A model generated the notes under the pieces. That model was not told where the DNA came from and ran no database searches. It saw nothing but the letters and a program-made list of their open reading frames with translations. 64,000 nucleotides of DNA, from positions 1 through 64,000 of the forward strand of contig NZ_PJII01000007.1 of NCBI RefSeq assembly GCF_002929215.1. Direction: 5' to 3'. The position numbers were made by a program, and so were the translations under genes. The stretch is from Arthrobacter sp. ZGTC412. Lineage in GTDB: Bacteria > Actinomycetota > Actinomycetes > Actinomycetales > Micrococcaceae. Below are positions 16,404 through 24,938 of the stretch, piece after piece; the first letter of the stretch is position 1, and the number at the start of each line of letters is the position of its first letter.

Positions 16404-16409
16404 TATATT
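16404..16409 (+). promoter_or_regulatory. TATATT -10 box, 6 nt before a leaderless GTG
   Basis: TATATT is followed by exactly 6 nt and then GTG 16416. No Shine-Dalgarno is present, so the methyltransferase mRNA is probably leaderless. Confidence 0.6.
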
Positions 16410-16415
16410 TGATCC

Positions 16416-17237
16416 GTGCCCTCTCCAGCGAAATCAGTGCGCTCTGCCTGGCAGAAGTACCTGATGATTCCCAAACTTGTCCGCCTGTCCCGTTCCGCGC
16501 ACAAAGACCGGCCGGTGGCGTGGGACAGGTACTGGGCAGGCATCAACGTGACCGGCGCGGGTGGCGAGGTTCTCTGGGACTCCGGCGGGGACCACGAATT
16601 CCTGGGGTACAAGGAGGTGCTTGTGCGGTACCTGGACCCGGAGCTTCCAACGGTTGACGTGGGATGCGGGCACGGCAGCTTCACGCGTGCGCTCGCCGGA
16701 GTCTTCCCTGCCGTAATAGGCGTAGACGTCTCAGCCCACGCAATTGAACGCGCACGGTCTGAATCCGAACAGGAGGGCGACGGGGCAGGGTGCGTCCGCT
16801 ACGAGGTGCGGGACATGACAGCCCCCGGTGCTGCAACCGGGCTGGCAGGCGAACGCGGGGCGAACGTCTTTGTCCGCGGCGTGTTCCACGTACTGAGCAC
16901 CGATGACCAGATGGCACTGGCGGAAAACCTGTGGCTCCTGGCCGGCAGGCGCGGCACGGTATTCCTCGCAGAAACCAACTTCCAGGGAAACCCCGTGGAC
17001 TATGTCTCGCACCTGGGCGCAACAACCAGGGGCATTCCGGCGCCGCTGGAGCGGGCCATCCGTGAACTGCCCATGCCTGGCCATTTTGGCCCTGCCGAAC
17101 GGGCCCGTGTCCTACCCGGGGTAACGTGGGAGCTCCTTGAGGACGGCGCAGTCGCCATCCAGACGAACCCGATGACCGACGTGGCCGCGCAGAGCCTTAT
17201 CCCCGGCTATTATGCGGTGGCGCGACCCCGGACCTAG
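16416..17237 (+). CDS. class I SAM-dependent methyltransferase
   Basis: This 273-residue protein has the SAM-binding motif VDVGCGHGSFT (residues 80-90), then GVDVS and an acidic residue after the next strand. The following motif VFVRGVFHVLS fits a small-molecule methyltransferase of the class I fold. The substrate is unknown. It begins divergently from the histidine kinase gene and seems leaderless from GTG 16416. The N-terminus is basic (about 30 residues). An in-frame ATG at residue 17 is a possible alternative start. Confidence 0.8.
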   Translation: MPSPAKSVRSAWQKYLMIPKLVRLSRSAHKDRPVAWDRYWAGINVTGAGGEVLWDSGGDHEFLGYKEVLVRYLDPELPTVDVGCGHGSFTRALAGVFPAVIGVDVSAHAIERARSESEQEGDGAGCVRYEVRDMTAPGAATGLAGERGANVFVRGVFHVLSTDDQMALAENLWLLAGRRGTVFLAETNFQGNPVDYVSHLGATTRGIPAPLERAIRELPMPGHFGPAERARVLPGVTWELLEDGAVAIQTNPMTDVAAQSLIPGYYAVARPRT

Positions 17238-17295
17238 CCGCACAAGAGGGGTAGAGGTACAATCTTCATCCGCCCCGTCCCAGGGTCCTGCCCCC

Positions 17296-17326
17296 TTGAC
17301 AGGGAGGCGGAGCGGGAGGCTACATA
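17296..17326 (+). promoter_or_regulatory. TTGACA -35 with TACATA -10 before a small-protein gene
   Basis: A perfect TTGACA (17296-17301) is followed after 19 nt by TACATA (17321-17326). The spacing is longer than ideal. It faces the gene starting at 17362. Confidence 0.5.
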
Positions 17327-17342
17327 GTAAGTAGACTTACTA
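17325..17342. promoter_or_regulatory. 18-bp perfect palindrome TAGTAAGT-AG-ACTTACTA
   Basis: Two 8-nt arms with a 2-nt centre overlap the putative -10 and start site upstream of 17362. The core TAAGTAGACTTA belongs to the TAAGYWKRCTKA family seen at four other loci in the window. Confidence 0.65.
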
Positions 17343-17361
17343 GTTAGCCAGAGGGGAAAGG

Positions 17362-17820
17362 ATGGCCACTATGGCGCAGGACAAAGGCAATAACACCCGC
17401 GAGGCTGAAGCGGACCAGGACGAAGAGGACCTGGGCGCAGGACCGGACGACGGGAAGGTCCGCACTGGACCGGAATCATCCAAATCACTGAAGTATTCCC
17501 AGGAGGTCACCTCAACGGAAGACGAACCTGAGCGCGAGGGCCGGAGCCTGGTCACCACGCACCATGAAGTCATCAGGCAGTGGGCAGAGGACCGCCACGG
17601 CGTTCCCGCCACGGTGGAAGGCACCGAGCACGGTGACCACCTTGGTGTGCTGCGGATCGACTTCGGTGGCGAAAACAACAAGCTCCGCCACGTCAGCTGG
17701 GAGGAATGGTTTGAAACCTTTGACTCCCGCCAGCTGAACTTCATATACCAGGAACAGCGCAGCGACGGCCAGCAATCAAACTTCTTCCGGCTGGAAAACC
17801 CTGGCCGGGAAGACGCCTAA
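17362..17820 (+). CDS. hypothetical protein of the family often mislabelled glucan branching enzyme
   Basis: This 152-residue acidic protein has a disordered N-terminal third and then a compact domain: THHEVIRQWAEDRHG, VEGTEHGDHLGVLRIDF, SWEEWFETFD and FIYQEQRSDGQQSNFFRL. The same small domain occurs widely in bacteria and is often annotated 1,4-alpha-glucan branching enzyme, but it is far too short and lacks glycoside hydrolase motifs, so I give no enzymatic function. GAGGGG lies 5 nt before ATG 17362. The promoter carries the 18-bp palindrome at 17325, hinting at stress-type regulation. Confidence 0.8.
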   Translation: MATMAQDKGNNTREAEADQDEEDLGAGPDDGKVRTGPESSKSLKYSQEVTSTEDEPEREGRSLVTTHHEVIRQWAEDRHGVPATVEGTEHGDHLGVLRIDFGGENNKLRHVSWEEWFETFDSRQLNFIYQEQRSDGQQSNFFRLENPGREDA

Positions 17821-17914
17821 GCCGCATTCGTCCAGCCGTACCCCGCAAGACCAGCACCGGACCACCTCCGGCGCCGTCCCGTCGTCGGCGGACGCAAACC
17901 AACAGGAACAAACC

Positions 17915-18334
17915 ATGCGCGAACTTATCCCTTCCGGTTCCCTCCGCGGGATGCTGCTGCCGCCAACCTACGGCCGGCACGTCACGGACAGCACCGCATT
18001 CACCGTTTTGTCCGTTGAGATCTGGACCACCGGCCTGGTGGTCAACATCCAGATGGCGTCCGACGACGGGCCGGAGCCAAACATCATCCTCCAGGACCAC
18101 TTCGGTACCAAGTACTCGCTGCGTAACTCGGCGAATTTGGGCTCCCGCAATCTCCAGGTATTTACCCCCTCGGTGCCGCCCGGAACCAGGAGCCTGACGG
18201 TCAAGTCGGCTGACGACGCCCACGCCCGTCCCGTGGTTACCTTTGCCGTCCCGCTCCTGACCATGCGGGACGCCCCGGGCGACTCCGACGGTGACGGTTA
18301 CCCCTCGCCGCCGGAACTCCGCCGCCCTGCCTGA
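17915..18334 (+). CDS. hypothetical protein, unknown function
   Basis: This is a 139-residue protein with beta-rich segments (FTVLSVEIWTTGLVVNIQM, RPVVTFAVPLL) and a Pro/Asp-rich tail. It has no signal peptide, no membrane span and no recognised motif. AGGAAC lies before ATG 17915. It is 94 nt after the preceding small protein gene and 16 nt before an SDR gene, so it is probably in one operon with the latter. Confidence 0.6.
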   Translation: MRELIPSGSLRGMLLPPTYGRHVTDSTAFTVLSVEIWTTGLVVNIQMASDDGPEPNIILQDHFGTKYSLRNSANLGSRNLQVFTPSVPPGTRSLTVKSADDAHARPVVTFAVPLLTMRDAPGDSDGDGYPSPPELRRPA

Positions 18335-18350
18335 ACACGAAGGAGCCTCC

Positions 18351-19160
18351 ATGCATGACACCACCGGGTTCAGCCCCACCACCGCCATTGTCACCGCGTC
18401 AGACTCCGGAATCGGGAAGGCCACAGCCGTTGCGCTTGCCAAGGCGGGCATGGATGTGGGCGTGACCTGGCATTCGGACAAGGCGGGCGCCGAAGCGACA
18501 GCCGAGGAAATCCGGAACCTGGGACGTAGGGCCGTGGTGCGGCAGTTGGATACCACCGACCTCAGGGCTGCTGGCGGGGTGATCGAGGAACTGGCCGAGG
18601 ATCTCGGCGGGGTGGACGTGTTCGTCAACAATGCCGGCACCGGCGACGGGACCAAGTTCCTGGACCTGGACGTGGACACCTGGCTGCAAACCCTGGACAC
18701 GAACCTCAACGGCGCCTTCGTGTGCTTGCAGGCGGCCGCCCGGCGTATGGTCCAGGCCGGCAGGGGAGGGCGGTTAATTGCCGTCACCAGCGTGCACGAG
18801 TTCCAGCCGCGGGTGGGATCGTCCGCCTACGACGCCTCCAAGCATGGCCTGGGCGGCCTGATGAAGACGCTGGCCCTGGAACTCGCCGGGCATGGCATCA
18901 CCGCCAACAGCGTTGCCCCCGGTGAGATAGCCACGCCCATGACCGGGCAGGAGGATGTGGACCCGACGGCGAAGGACCGGCCAGGGGTGCCACTGGGCAG
19001 GCCGGGCGACGCGCGGGAAGTGGCTGCCGTGATTGCTTTCCTCGCATCGCCTGCTTCGAGCTACGTCACTGGCGCTTCCTGGGCAGTGGACGGCGGGATG
19101 CTGCAGATGGGCCCGCAGGGAGGCTCGCACATTACCGGTCACGAATGGCGCGAAGGGTAG
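18351..19160 (+). CDS. short-chain dehydrogenase/reductase
   Basis: This 269-residue classical SDR has a cofactor motif in the form TASDSGIGKA, then NNAG, a catalytic Ser in the TSVHE region and YDASKHG for Tyr/Lys. The C-terminal SYVTGASWAVDGGM block is typical. The glycine motif is slightly divergent (ASDSGIG for the usual G-x3-GxG). An AAGGAG site fixes ATG 18351. It reduces or oxidises an unknown carbonyl or alcohol with NAD(P). The gene is downstream of the hypothetical gene at 17915, and glycerate kinase follows after 92 nt. Confidence 0.88.
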   Translation: MHDTTGFSPTTAIVTASDSGIGKATAVALAKAGMDVGVTWHSDKAGAEATAEEIRNLGRRAVVRQLDTTDLRAAGGVIEELAEDLGGVDVFVNNAGTGDGTKFLDLDVDTWLQTLDTNLNGAFVCLQAAARRMVQAGRGGRLIAVTSVHEFQPRVGSSAYDASKHGLGGLMKTLALELAGHGITANSVAPGEIATPMTGQEDVDPTAKDRPGVPLGRPGDAREVAAVIAFLASPASSYVTGASWAVDGGMLQMGPQGGSHITGHEWREG

Positions 19161-19252
19161 GAGCTTCAAGCCGGACCGCTTGAAGGAAAAAGCTTGCTCG
19201 CATGTCGGCAAGGGCAAGCGCTTTCCTGGACGGTGCTGGCATGATGGAGCCC

Positions 19253-20377
19253 ATGCGCATTCTTATAGCTCCGGACAAATTCAAGGGTTCCCTCACGGCT
19301 GCAGAAGCGGCTGCTGCCATCGCGGAGGGCGCCCTGCGCGTTTACCCGGATGCCGTCGCCACGCAGTTCCCCATCGCCGATGGCGGCGAGGGCACCCTCG
19401 ATGCTGCCGTCGCTGCCGGCTACGAGGAGCGGATCAACGCGGTGGTGGGGCCCATCCTTGCCCCCGTCGGTGCGGCCTGGGCCATCCGGAAGGGCGACGG
19501 CGGCGCGGTCACCGCGGTCATTGAAACCGCGCAGGCCTCCGGCCTGGCCGAGATGGAGCCCACGCCTGCGAACGCGCTCCGGGCCCACAGCTACGGATGC
19601 GGTCAGCTGATTGCGGCGGCGCTCGACGCCGGCGCCACCGAAATTGTGTTGGGACTCGGCGGATCGGCGATGACCGACGGCGGCAGCGGCGCCCTGCGCG
19701 CCCTGGGCCTGAAGCCGCTGGACCGGGCCGGGAATGTGGTGCCGCTGGGGGGCGGCTCACTTGCCGACGTCGTCGCGCTGGATGCCTCCGAACTGGACCC
19801 CCGGCTGGCCGCCACCCGCTTCCGTATCGCCGTCGACGTACGGAATCCGCTCTACGGCACGCTGGGCGCCGCGCACGTCTTCTCCCCGCAAAAGGGCGCG
19901 GACCAGGTGGCCGTGGAACTACTCGACGCCGGTCTCCGCAACTGGGCGTCCCTCCTGCGCGAAGCTACGGGCCGGGACGTCAACATCGAGGGGGCAGGCG
20001 CCGCCGGCGGCTTCCCGGCGTCGTTCCTTGCCTTCACCGACGCCGCGCTGGAAGGCGGGTTTGCGCTGGTGGCGGGACTGACGGGTCTGGCAGGGCAGTT
20101 GGCTGAAAGCGACCTGGTGATCACCGGAGAAGGATCCATGGACCACCAATCGCTGACCGGCAAGGCCCCGATCGCGCTCGCCGATGCTGCTCGGGAACGC
20201 GGCATCCCGGTCATCGTGGTGGCCGGCAGGATCCTGGTGACTCCCGAGGACCTTGCAGGGCACGGAGTGGTTGCCGCTGCCCAGTTGCTGGACGTGGCGT
20301 CAAGCCCGGAAGATGCGGTGGCCAACGCCGCCAAGTACCTGGCCTGGGCAACAAGCCAGGTACTCGAGGGCGCTTAG
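19253..20377 (+). CDS. glycerate kinase (type I)
   Basis: This 374-residue member of the GlxK family phosphorylates D-glycerate to phosphoglycerate. Recognisable blocks are MRILIAPDKFKGSLTA at the N-terminus, PIADGGEGTLD, LGLGGSAMTDGGSGAL, AAGGFPASF and ITGEGSMDHQSL. The length is usual for the family. Start is uncertain among ATG 19241, 19244 and 19253. The family N-terminus favours 19253, which follows GGAG by only 3 nt. No glyoxylate carboligase or tartronate reductase gene lies nearby, so its pathway here is not defined by context. Confidence 0.92.
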   Translation: MRILIAPDKFKGSLTAAEAAAAIAEGALRVYPDAVATQFPIADGGEGTLDAAVAAGYEERINAVVGPILAPVGAAWAIRKGDGGAVTAVIETAQASGLAEMEPTPANALRAHSYGCGQLIAAALDAGATEIVLGLGGSAMTDGGSGALRALGLKPLDRAGNVVPLGGGSLADVVALDASELDPRLAATRFRIAVDVRNPLYGTLGAAHVFSPQKGADQVAVELLDAGLRNWASLLREATGRDVNIEGAGAAGGFPASFLAFTDAALEGGFALVAGLTGLAGQLAESDLVITGEGSMDHQSLTGKAPIALADAARERGIPVIVVAGRILVTPEDLAGHGVVAAAQLLDVASSPEDAVANAAKYLAWATSQVLEGA

Positions 20378-20409
20378 GTAAGTGCTGCGCTTCACCAGGC
20401 GGCAAGCAG

Positions 20410-20724
20410 CTAAACGATGGTCTTTTTGCCCCTGAGGCGGTTCCAGACCAGGATCGCGATCAGCGTCAACAGGATGATCCCGCCGATGACCCAGGGTGTG
20501 TTGTCGGTCCGGGAGGACTCGTTCTCAGCGGATTCGCCCGTGCCCGGATTGGCCGGGCCGCTGGATGCGGTGTCGCCGGGAGAAGGCGTGGGGGAAGCGG
20601 CGGACAGCGCAACGGTGGTTGCCGTTGTGTCCGCAGGTGGGGACGCGTGGGCGGCGCCGAGCGAAAGTGCCGGTGCGGCAAGCAGCAGCAGGGCCACCAG
20701 GGCGGTTCTCACAAGTGTTTTCAT
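20410..20724 (-). CDS. small secreted/membrane-anchored protein with Ser/Pro/Thr linker
   Basis: This 104-residue protein has a Sec signal peptide (MKTLVRTALVALLLLAAPA with a likely cut after AHA), a Ser/Thr/Pro-rich extracytoplasmic linker, and a C-terminal helix WVIGGIILLTLIAILVWNRL ending in a basic tail GKKTIV. That layout resembles a sortase substrate, but no LPXTG motif is present. AGGAG precedes the start. It is likely bitopic in the membrane. The function is unknown. Confidence 0.7.
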   Translation of the reverse strand: MKTLVRTALVALLLLAAPALSLGAAHASPPADTTATTVALSAASPTPSPGDTASSGPANPGTGESAENESSRTDNTPWVIGGIILLTLIAILVWNRLRGKKTIV

Positions 20725-20866
20725 AGGGTTCTCCTGTCGTTGTCCGCGGCCGGGTGTCCGGCCGCGGGGCTGGTAAAGGCAAATGGTTGTTGCTGGGGGA
20801 AAGAGTGGGTGACCGGCTCGGGAGCCGTCCGCAGGGCGGCTGTGCGGCTGGGCGACGGGTGGTGGC

Positions 20867-21364
20867 TTACCGGCCGGCCTCGGCGCGCCTGTTCAGGTGG
20901 ATGGGCACGTAGACCAGCAGAACCACCATCACGGCCATCAACGCTACGCCGGCAGTGAGGCCGGCTGTGCGTCCTGCGGTCACGTCGAACACCAGGGCCG
21001 CTGTGCCGGCACTCAGCAGCGCGATTCCGGCAAGGGTGATCTTGGCGATGGTGTCGCCACTGGAAACCAGGGTCTCCTTGAGCCGCTTCCGGAAGAGCCG
21101 CCGGTGGACACTGACCGGCAAAAGGATGAGTGCTGTGGTCAGCGCAGCGATCATTACGTTGGTCAGGTAGAGGGCAATCTGGAAGTCATCGAGGTCTTCG
21201 AACCGTTCCTGGAAGGGCAGGGTGAGCAGGAAGCCGCCCAGGATCTGTACGCCCATCTGCAGCACCCGCATCTCCTGCAGCAGTTCCGCCCAATTGCGGT
21301 CCAGCTGTTCTTCACGGGTCTCATTCCTGCCTGTCCGGCTGGTGTAATCCTCCACATCCGACAT
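20867..21364 (-). CDS. DUF6328 family membrane protein
   Basis: This 165-residue protein has a charged N-terminus followed by four predicted transmembrane helices, near LGGFLLTLPF, LTNVMIAALTTALILLPV, ITLAGIALLSAGTAALVF and GVALMAVMVVLLVYVPI. The early LLQEMRVLQMGVQILGGF block is characteristic of actinobacterial DUF6328 proteins. AAGGAG before ATG 21364 sets the start; the longer frame upstream is not supported. The function is unknown. It is divergent from an SDR gene, with a TAAGTTTACTGA element between them. Confidence 0.82.
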   Translation of the reverse strand: MSDVEDYTSRTGRNETREEQLDRNWAELLQEMRVLQMGVQILGGFLLTLPFQERFEDLDDFQIALYLTNVMIAALTTALILLPVSVHRRLFRKRLKETLVSSGDTIAKITLAGIALLSAGTAALVFDVTAGRTAGLTAGVALMAVMVVLLVYVPIHLNRRAEAGR

Positions 21365-21459
21365 TGCTTCTCCTTTCTGCGCCGCCCAGCCTCTGGCAGC
21401 CTTGCCACTCCCCAAGTACCCAGAAACAAGGACAACGTTGCGCCGCGCCCCACATTTGA

Positions 21460-21471
21460 TAAGTTTACTGA
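21460..21471. promoter_or_regulatory. TAAGTTTACTGA element in divergent DUF6328/SDR promoter
   Basis: It matches TAAGYWKRCTKA and is followed by TTATTC. The site at 11421 read on the other strand has the related flank TAATTC, which argues for a shared element. Confidence 0.5.
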
Positions 21472-21574
21472 TTATTCGCACGGAACGGTGGACTTTGCTC
21501 CTCGGGCCGGGATAGCTTCGAAGGGCCGGTGCACGTCTGGGCCCTCGGAAACCGACACAGTGAGTAGGCGGACT

Positions 21575-22474
21575 ATGAGCGACACGGAAAAGCAGACAGA
21601 CCAGCCAAAGGACCCCCGGGGCGGCTACCACGCAGGTGGGTTCCCTGAGCAGGAGCAGAAGCAGCCCGGCCTGACGGCGCCCATGGAGCCCAAGCCGGAC
21701 CACGGGGAACTCAGCTATGAGGGGCACGGGAAGCTGCAGGGCAAGGCAGCCCTCATCACGGGCGGCGATTCGGGCATCGGCAAGGCAGCCGCCATCGCCT
21801 TCGCCCGCGAGGGCGCTGACGTGGCCATCTCCTACCTGCCCGAAGAGGAGGAAGACGCCCAGGACACCGCGGACTGGATCCGGAAAGCGGGCCAGCGGGT
21901 CCTCCTGTTTCCCGGTGACGGCCGCGAAGAGGAGTTCAGCACCCGGATCGCCAATGAAACGGCGGCCGAGTTCGGGCGCCTTGATGTGGTGGTCCTGAAC
22001 GCGGCGTACCAGAAGAACCGCGAGAGCCTGGAGTCACTGCCCACCGAGGAATTCGACCGGGTCTTCAAGACCAACCTGTACTCGCTGCTGTGGACGGCGC
22101 GGGCGGCCGTGTCCCACCTGAAGCCGGGCGCCTCGATTATCACCACAGCTTCGATCCAGGCCTTCAATCCTTCGCCCGGCCTGATCGACTACGCCATGAC
22201 CAAGGCGGCCCAGGTGGCATTCACCAAAGCGCTTGCGCAGGAACTTGGCCCGAAGGGCATCAGGGTCAATGCCGTGGCTCCCGGACCGATCTGGACCCCG
22301 CTGATTCCCGCGACTGAATGGCCGGAGAAGCTTCCGACGTTCGGCCAGGACACCCCGCTGGAACGCGCGGGCCAGCCCGCCGAGCTTGCCGCGGCCTACG
22401 TGCTGCTGGCTTCAGAGGACGGGTCTTACATTTCCGGCGCCGTACTGCCGGTCACTGGTGGAAAGGGGCTCTGA
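21575..22474 (+). CDS. SDR oxidoreductase, general-stress (YghA/YdaD) type
   Basis: This 299-residue protein has an extended hydrophilic N-terminus (about 50 residues, including PGLTAPMEPKPDHGE), typical of the GSP39/YghA subgroup, followed by the SDR core ITGGDSGIGKA, NAAY (for the usual NNAG), TTASIQAF and YAMTKAA. It ends in SYISGAVLPVTGGKGL. It is expected to be a cytoplasmic NAD(P)-dependent reductase with unknown substrate. Homologues in Bacillus are sigma-B stress proteins, so stress induction is plausible here. The next gene, 46 nt downstream, encodes an acidic small protein probably in the same operon. Confidence 0.9.
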   Translation: MSDTEKQTDQPKDPRGGYHAGGFPEQEQKQPGLTAPMEPKPDHGELSYEGHGKLQGKAALITGGDSGIGKAAAIAFAREGADVAISYLPEEEEDAQDTADWIRKAGQRVLLFPGDGREEEFSTRIANETAAEFGRLDVVVLNAAYQKNRESLESLPTEEFDRVFKTNLYSLLWTARAAVSHLKPGASIITTASIQAFNPSPGLIDYAMTKAAQVAFTKALAQELGPKGIRVNAVAPGPIWTPLIPATEWPEKLPTFGQDTPLERAGQPAELAAAYVLLASEDGSYISGAVLPVTGGKGL

Positions 22475-22520
22475 GCAGCCTCCGAGGTCAGCTTTCATTC
22501 AACGCACAACAGGAGGAACC

Positions 22521-22883
22521 ATGACACAGGAAAACCAGCACGCCCAGCCGGAGTCGGACCCCGGTGGATATGGCACCCCCACCGCTGAGCAGGAAATGGG
22601 AGGAGCCCAGGGCTCCGTAGACGGCTCGGCCGCAGGCAGCACGGGCGGAGTGGACACAAATGAGCCGCAGTCCGGCACCGGCGGGGACCCCGTGCCCCGG
22701 GACGTGGACCTTCCCTCCGGCGAAGCTGAACTGGATGAGTCGAACGACGACTCCCAGGGCTCTGCCCCGGTGTCCTCCGAGCCCGGGCAGGAAGCCACCG
22801 GGATCCCGGACGGCAGCGGCAACGACTTGCCCAAGGAAAAGTCACCGAACGACGACGGCGGCGAGAGCTTCGACGCCGGATAA
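22521..22883 (+). CDS. acidic low-complexity protein, unknown function
   Basis: This is a 120-residue protein dominated by Gly, Ser, Glu, Asp, Gln and Pro, with no hydrophobic stretch and probably disordered. The ribosome site AGGAGG is excellent, 5 nt before ATG 22521. It follows the stress-type SDR gene and ends before an inverted repeat. Composition matches the proteins at 10885 and 1635, but there is no sequence family that I recognise. Confidence 0.65.
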   Translation: MTQENQHAQPESDPGGYGTPTAEQEMGGAQGSVDGSAAGSTGGVDTNEPQSGTGGDPVPRDVDLPSGEAELDESNDDSQGSAPVSSEPGQEATGIPDGSGNDLPKEKSPNDDGGESFDAG

Positions 22884-22926
22884 CCCGTCGGGTGCCGCTC
22901 CCTAAGAGAGAGTGCACCTGATCGCT

Positions 22927-22973
22927 GAAGGCCTCCCCCTGCTGCCCCCGTGTGGCACCGGGCGGAGGCCTTC
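22927..22973 (+). terminator. 10-bp inverted repeat, possible terminator
   Basis: GAAGGCCTCC (22927-22936) pairs perfectly with GGAGGCCTTC (22964-22973) around a 27-nt GC-rich loop that can itself fold. There is no T-run. It lies 44 nt after the acidic protein stop. Confidence 0.45.
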
Positions 22974-23067
22974 GCCGTGCCCGGGCATACATGGAAGCTG
23001 AAGTGGGTACAGCACACGACGAACCCCATTCACTATCAATGCCGAGGCAGGCGCCAGGAGGTTGGGT

Positions 23068-23967
23068 GTGAGCAGGAGATCATCAGAACAGTGGGCACGG
23101 CGTGTTGAGGTGCCGGACAGTGTTGCAGTGGACGTGCTGATTCCCACGTGCAACCGCCCGGCAGAACTGGCCGTGACGCTGGCCGGACTGGCAGGACAGG
23201 CCGATCCGACCTTCCGCGTGGTGGTCAGCGACCAGTCCACGGATACTCCCGGTTGGGAACATCCGGCCGCGGCGGCGATGGTCCGCGTCCTCGAAGCACA
23301 GGGCCGCCAGGTTACGCTGCTCCGGCACCTGCCCCGGCGCGGACTGGCGGAGCACCGCCAGTTCCTGCTGGATCAGTCGACGGCCGAACAGAGCCTTTTC
23401 CTTGATGATGACATCTGGCTGGAACCGGGAGCGCTGGAACGGCTCAGCCGGTCGCTCGACGAGCTGGACTGCGGTTTTGTGGGGATGGCTCCGCAGGGCT
23501 TGTCCTACCTTGACGACAGGCGGCCGGAGCAGACAGCCGGCTTTGAAGCGTGGGACGGTCCCGTCACCGCTGAGCGCATCCGGCCCGGCGCCCCTGAATT
23601 TGACCGCTGGCCGCTTCATAACGCCGCAAATCTCAGCCACCTCAGCGCTGACCTTTCCCTGCAACCGGGGGAGTGGTTGCCCTATCGCGTGGCCTGGCTT
23701 GGCGGATGTGTGCTCTACCGGCGGGAAGCCCTGAACACCGCTGGCGGCTTTGCTTTCTGGACAAGCCTTCCGGTCGACCACGCGGGCGAGGACGTTGTGG
23801 CCCAATGGGAGGTCATGGAGAGATACGGAGCTGCCGGTATCCTGCCCTCGGGCGCTGTCCATTTGGAGTCCCCCACCACGGTGACGGACCGGCAGGTGGA
23901 GGCATATGACGTCGTACTAACCGCAAACGCGCAGGCGTACGCAGGGAACGCCGGCGAATCAGACTAG
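23068..23967 (+). CDS. family 2-type glycosyltransferase
   Basis: About 299 residues from GTG 23068, which has CAGGAGG 6 nt upstream. The GT-A fold is shown by VDVLIPTCNRPAELAVTL at the N-terminus, VVVSDQS, RGLAEHRQFLL and the metal motif FLDDDIWLEPGAL. A later GEDVVAQWEVMER block is typical of acceptor/base residues. No transmembrane helix is visible, so it is soluble or peripheral. Donor and acceptor are unknown. It stands alone between small-protein and signalling genes. Confidence 0.85.
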   Translation: MSRRSSEQWARRVEVPDSVAVDVLIPTCNRPAELAVTLAGLAGQADPTFRVVVSDQSTDTPGWEHPAAAAMVRVLEAQGRQVTLLRHLPRRGLAEHRQFLLDQSTAEQSLFLDDDIWLEPGALERLSRSLDELDCGFVGMAPQGLSYLDDRRPEQTAGFEAWDGPVTAERIRPGAPEFDRWPLHNAANLSHLSADLSLQPGEWLPYRVAWLGGCVLYRREALNTAGGFAFWTSLPVDHAGEDVVAQWEVMERYGAAGILPSGAVHLESPTTVTDRQVEAYDVVLTANAQAYAGNAGESD

Positions 23968-24068
23968 GCATGCAACCGCACTGCCCCCTCCCGCGCGCAC
24001 GGCGCGGGACGTATCCTTAGAACCAGGTTTTGCAGTAGGCCGCCAGCGCTTCAACCAAGGCATGCAAC

Positions 24069-24938
24069 ATGGCCGCAGGACCCACGGAGCAGGTCGGATG
24101 GGGACCGCCTCCACTGCCCCCGGAGCCGGTTTTCGACAGCAAGGACGTCGAAAACTACCTCTGGGAGGTCACCCGCGAGTTCATGACGGACATTGAGGGC
24201 GAAATCCGCGGTATCGGCTGGGCCGCCACCCTCCTCCGCCTCGGGAAGGCGCGCACCCTGGCTGCAAGCACCGACCGGGCGCTCGAGGCGGACCGGGAAC
24301 AGTGTTCGTTTGCTGACGGACCGGTCATCGAAGCGCTGCGCAGCGGCGAGTTCGTATTGCTTTCCGATGTCGGGCGGGACCGGCGCTGGCCTGGGTACGC
24401 GAGTGCGGCGGCCGGTCACGGTGTCCAGTCCCTCCTGTCAGTGCCCATCGTGTCCGAGGGTGGGACGAGCGCAGCCATCAATCTTTATGCATCTTCGCCG
24501 CATGCGTTTACCAGCGATGACCTCCTCCGAAGCCGCAGCTACGTGCAGCAGGTGGCGCGCTCGCTGCGCGTAGTGGTCAGGGTGGCCGAGCGGGCGGAGG
24601 CCACGGCGGGCCTTGCCGTCGCCCAAAGTTCGCTGGTCCTGGTGGATCTGGCGGTGCGCAGCCTCATGGACGAGTACGGCCTCAGCCGGGAAGGTGCCCT
24701 GCGCTTCCTGCAGAGGGAGGCGTCGCACCACGAGTGGGGCCTGCGGGATGCGGCCCTGAATGTTGTTGCTCCTGGCCCTGGCCGGGATCCGTCCGCGCCC
24801 CGGCGGGACTTGGCCGATGACCTGGAGGACTTCCGCCTGATGGCCCCGGCGGAGCTGGACCAGCCGCTCGAGGCAGTTGCTGCCCCGGAAACCTACCCTT
24901 CCACGACGACGACGACGGCGAAAGGACGGCCGGCATGA
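24069..24938 (+). CDS. GAF and ANTAR domain RNA-binding regulator
   Basis: This 289-residue protein combines a GAF-like sensor (about residues 25-165, with CSFADGPVIEALRSGEFVLL and LLSVPIV) and a C-terminal three-helix ANTAR-like region (SSLVLVDLAVRSLMDEYGLS then EGALRFLQREAS). ANTAR domains bind dual hexaloop RNA hairpins and antiterminate transcription. A disordered acidic/Thr-rich tail follows. No receiver domain is present. Its stop overlaps the start of the SGNH hydrolase gene (ATGA at 24935-24938), implying coupled translation. The signal sensed and the RNA target are unknown. Confidence 0.78.
   Translation: MAAGPTEQVGWGPPPLPPEPVFDSKDVENYLWEVTREFMTDIEGEIRGIGWAATLLRLGKARTLAASTDRALEADREQCSFADGPVIEALRSGEFVLLSDVGRDRRWPGYASAAAGHGVQSLLSVPIVSEGGTSAAINLYASSPHAFTSDDLLRSRSYVQQVARSLRVVVRVAERAEATAGLAVAQSSLVLVDLAVRSLMDEYGLSREGALRFLQREASHHEWGLRDAALNVVAPGPGRDPSAPRRDLADDLEDFRLMAPAELDQPLEAVAAPETYPSTTTTTAKGRPA

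Noticed and set aside
17362-17820. Annotation as 1,4-alpha-glucan branching enzyme
   Set aside because: The protein is only 152 residues and lacks any glycoside hydrolase 13 or 57 motif.
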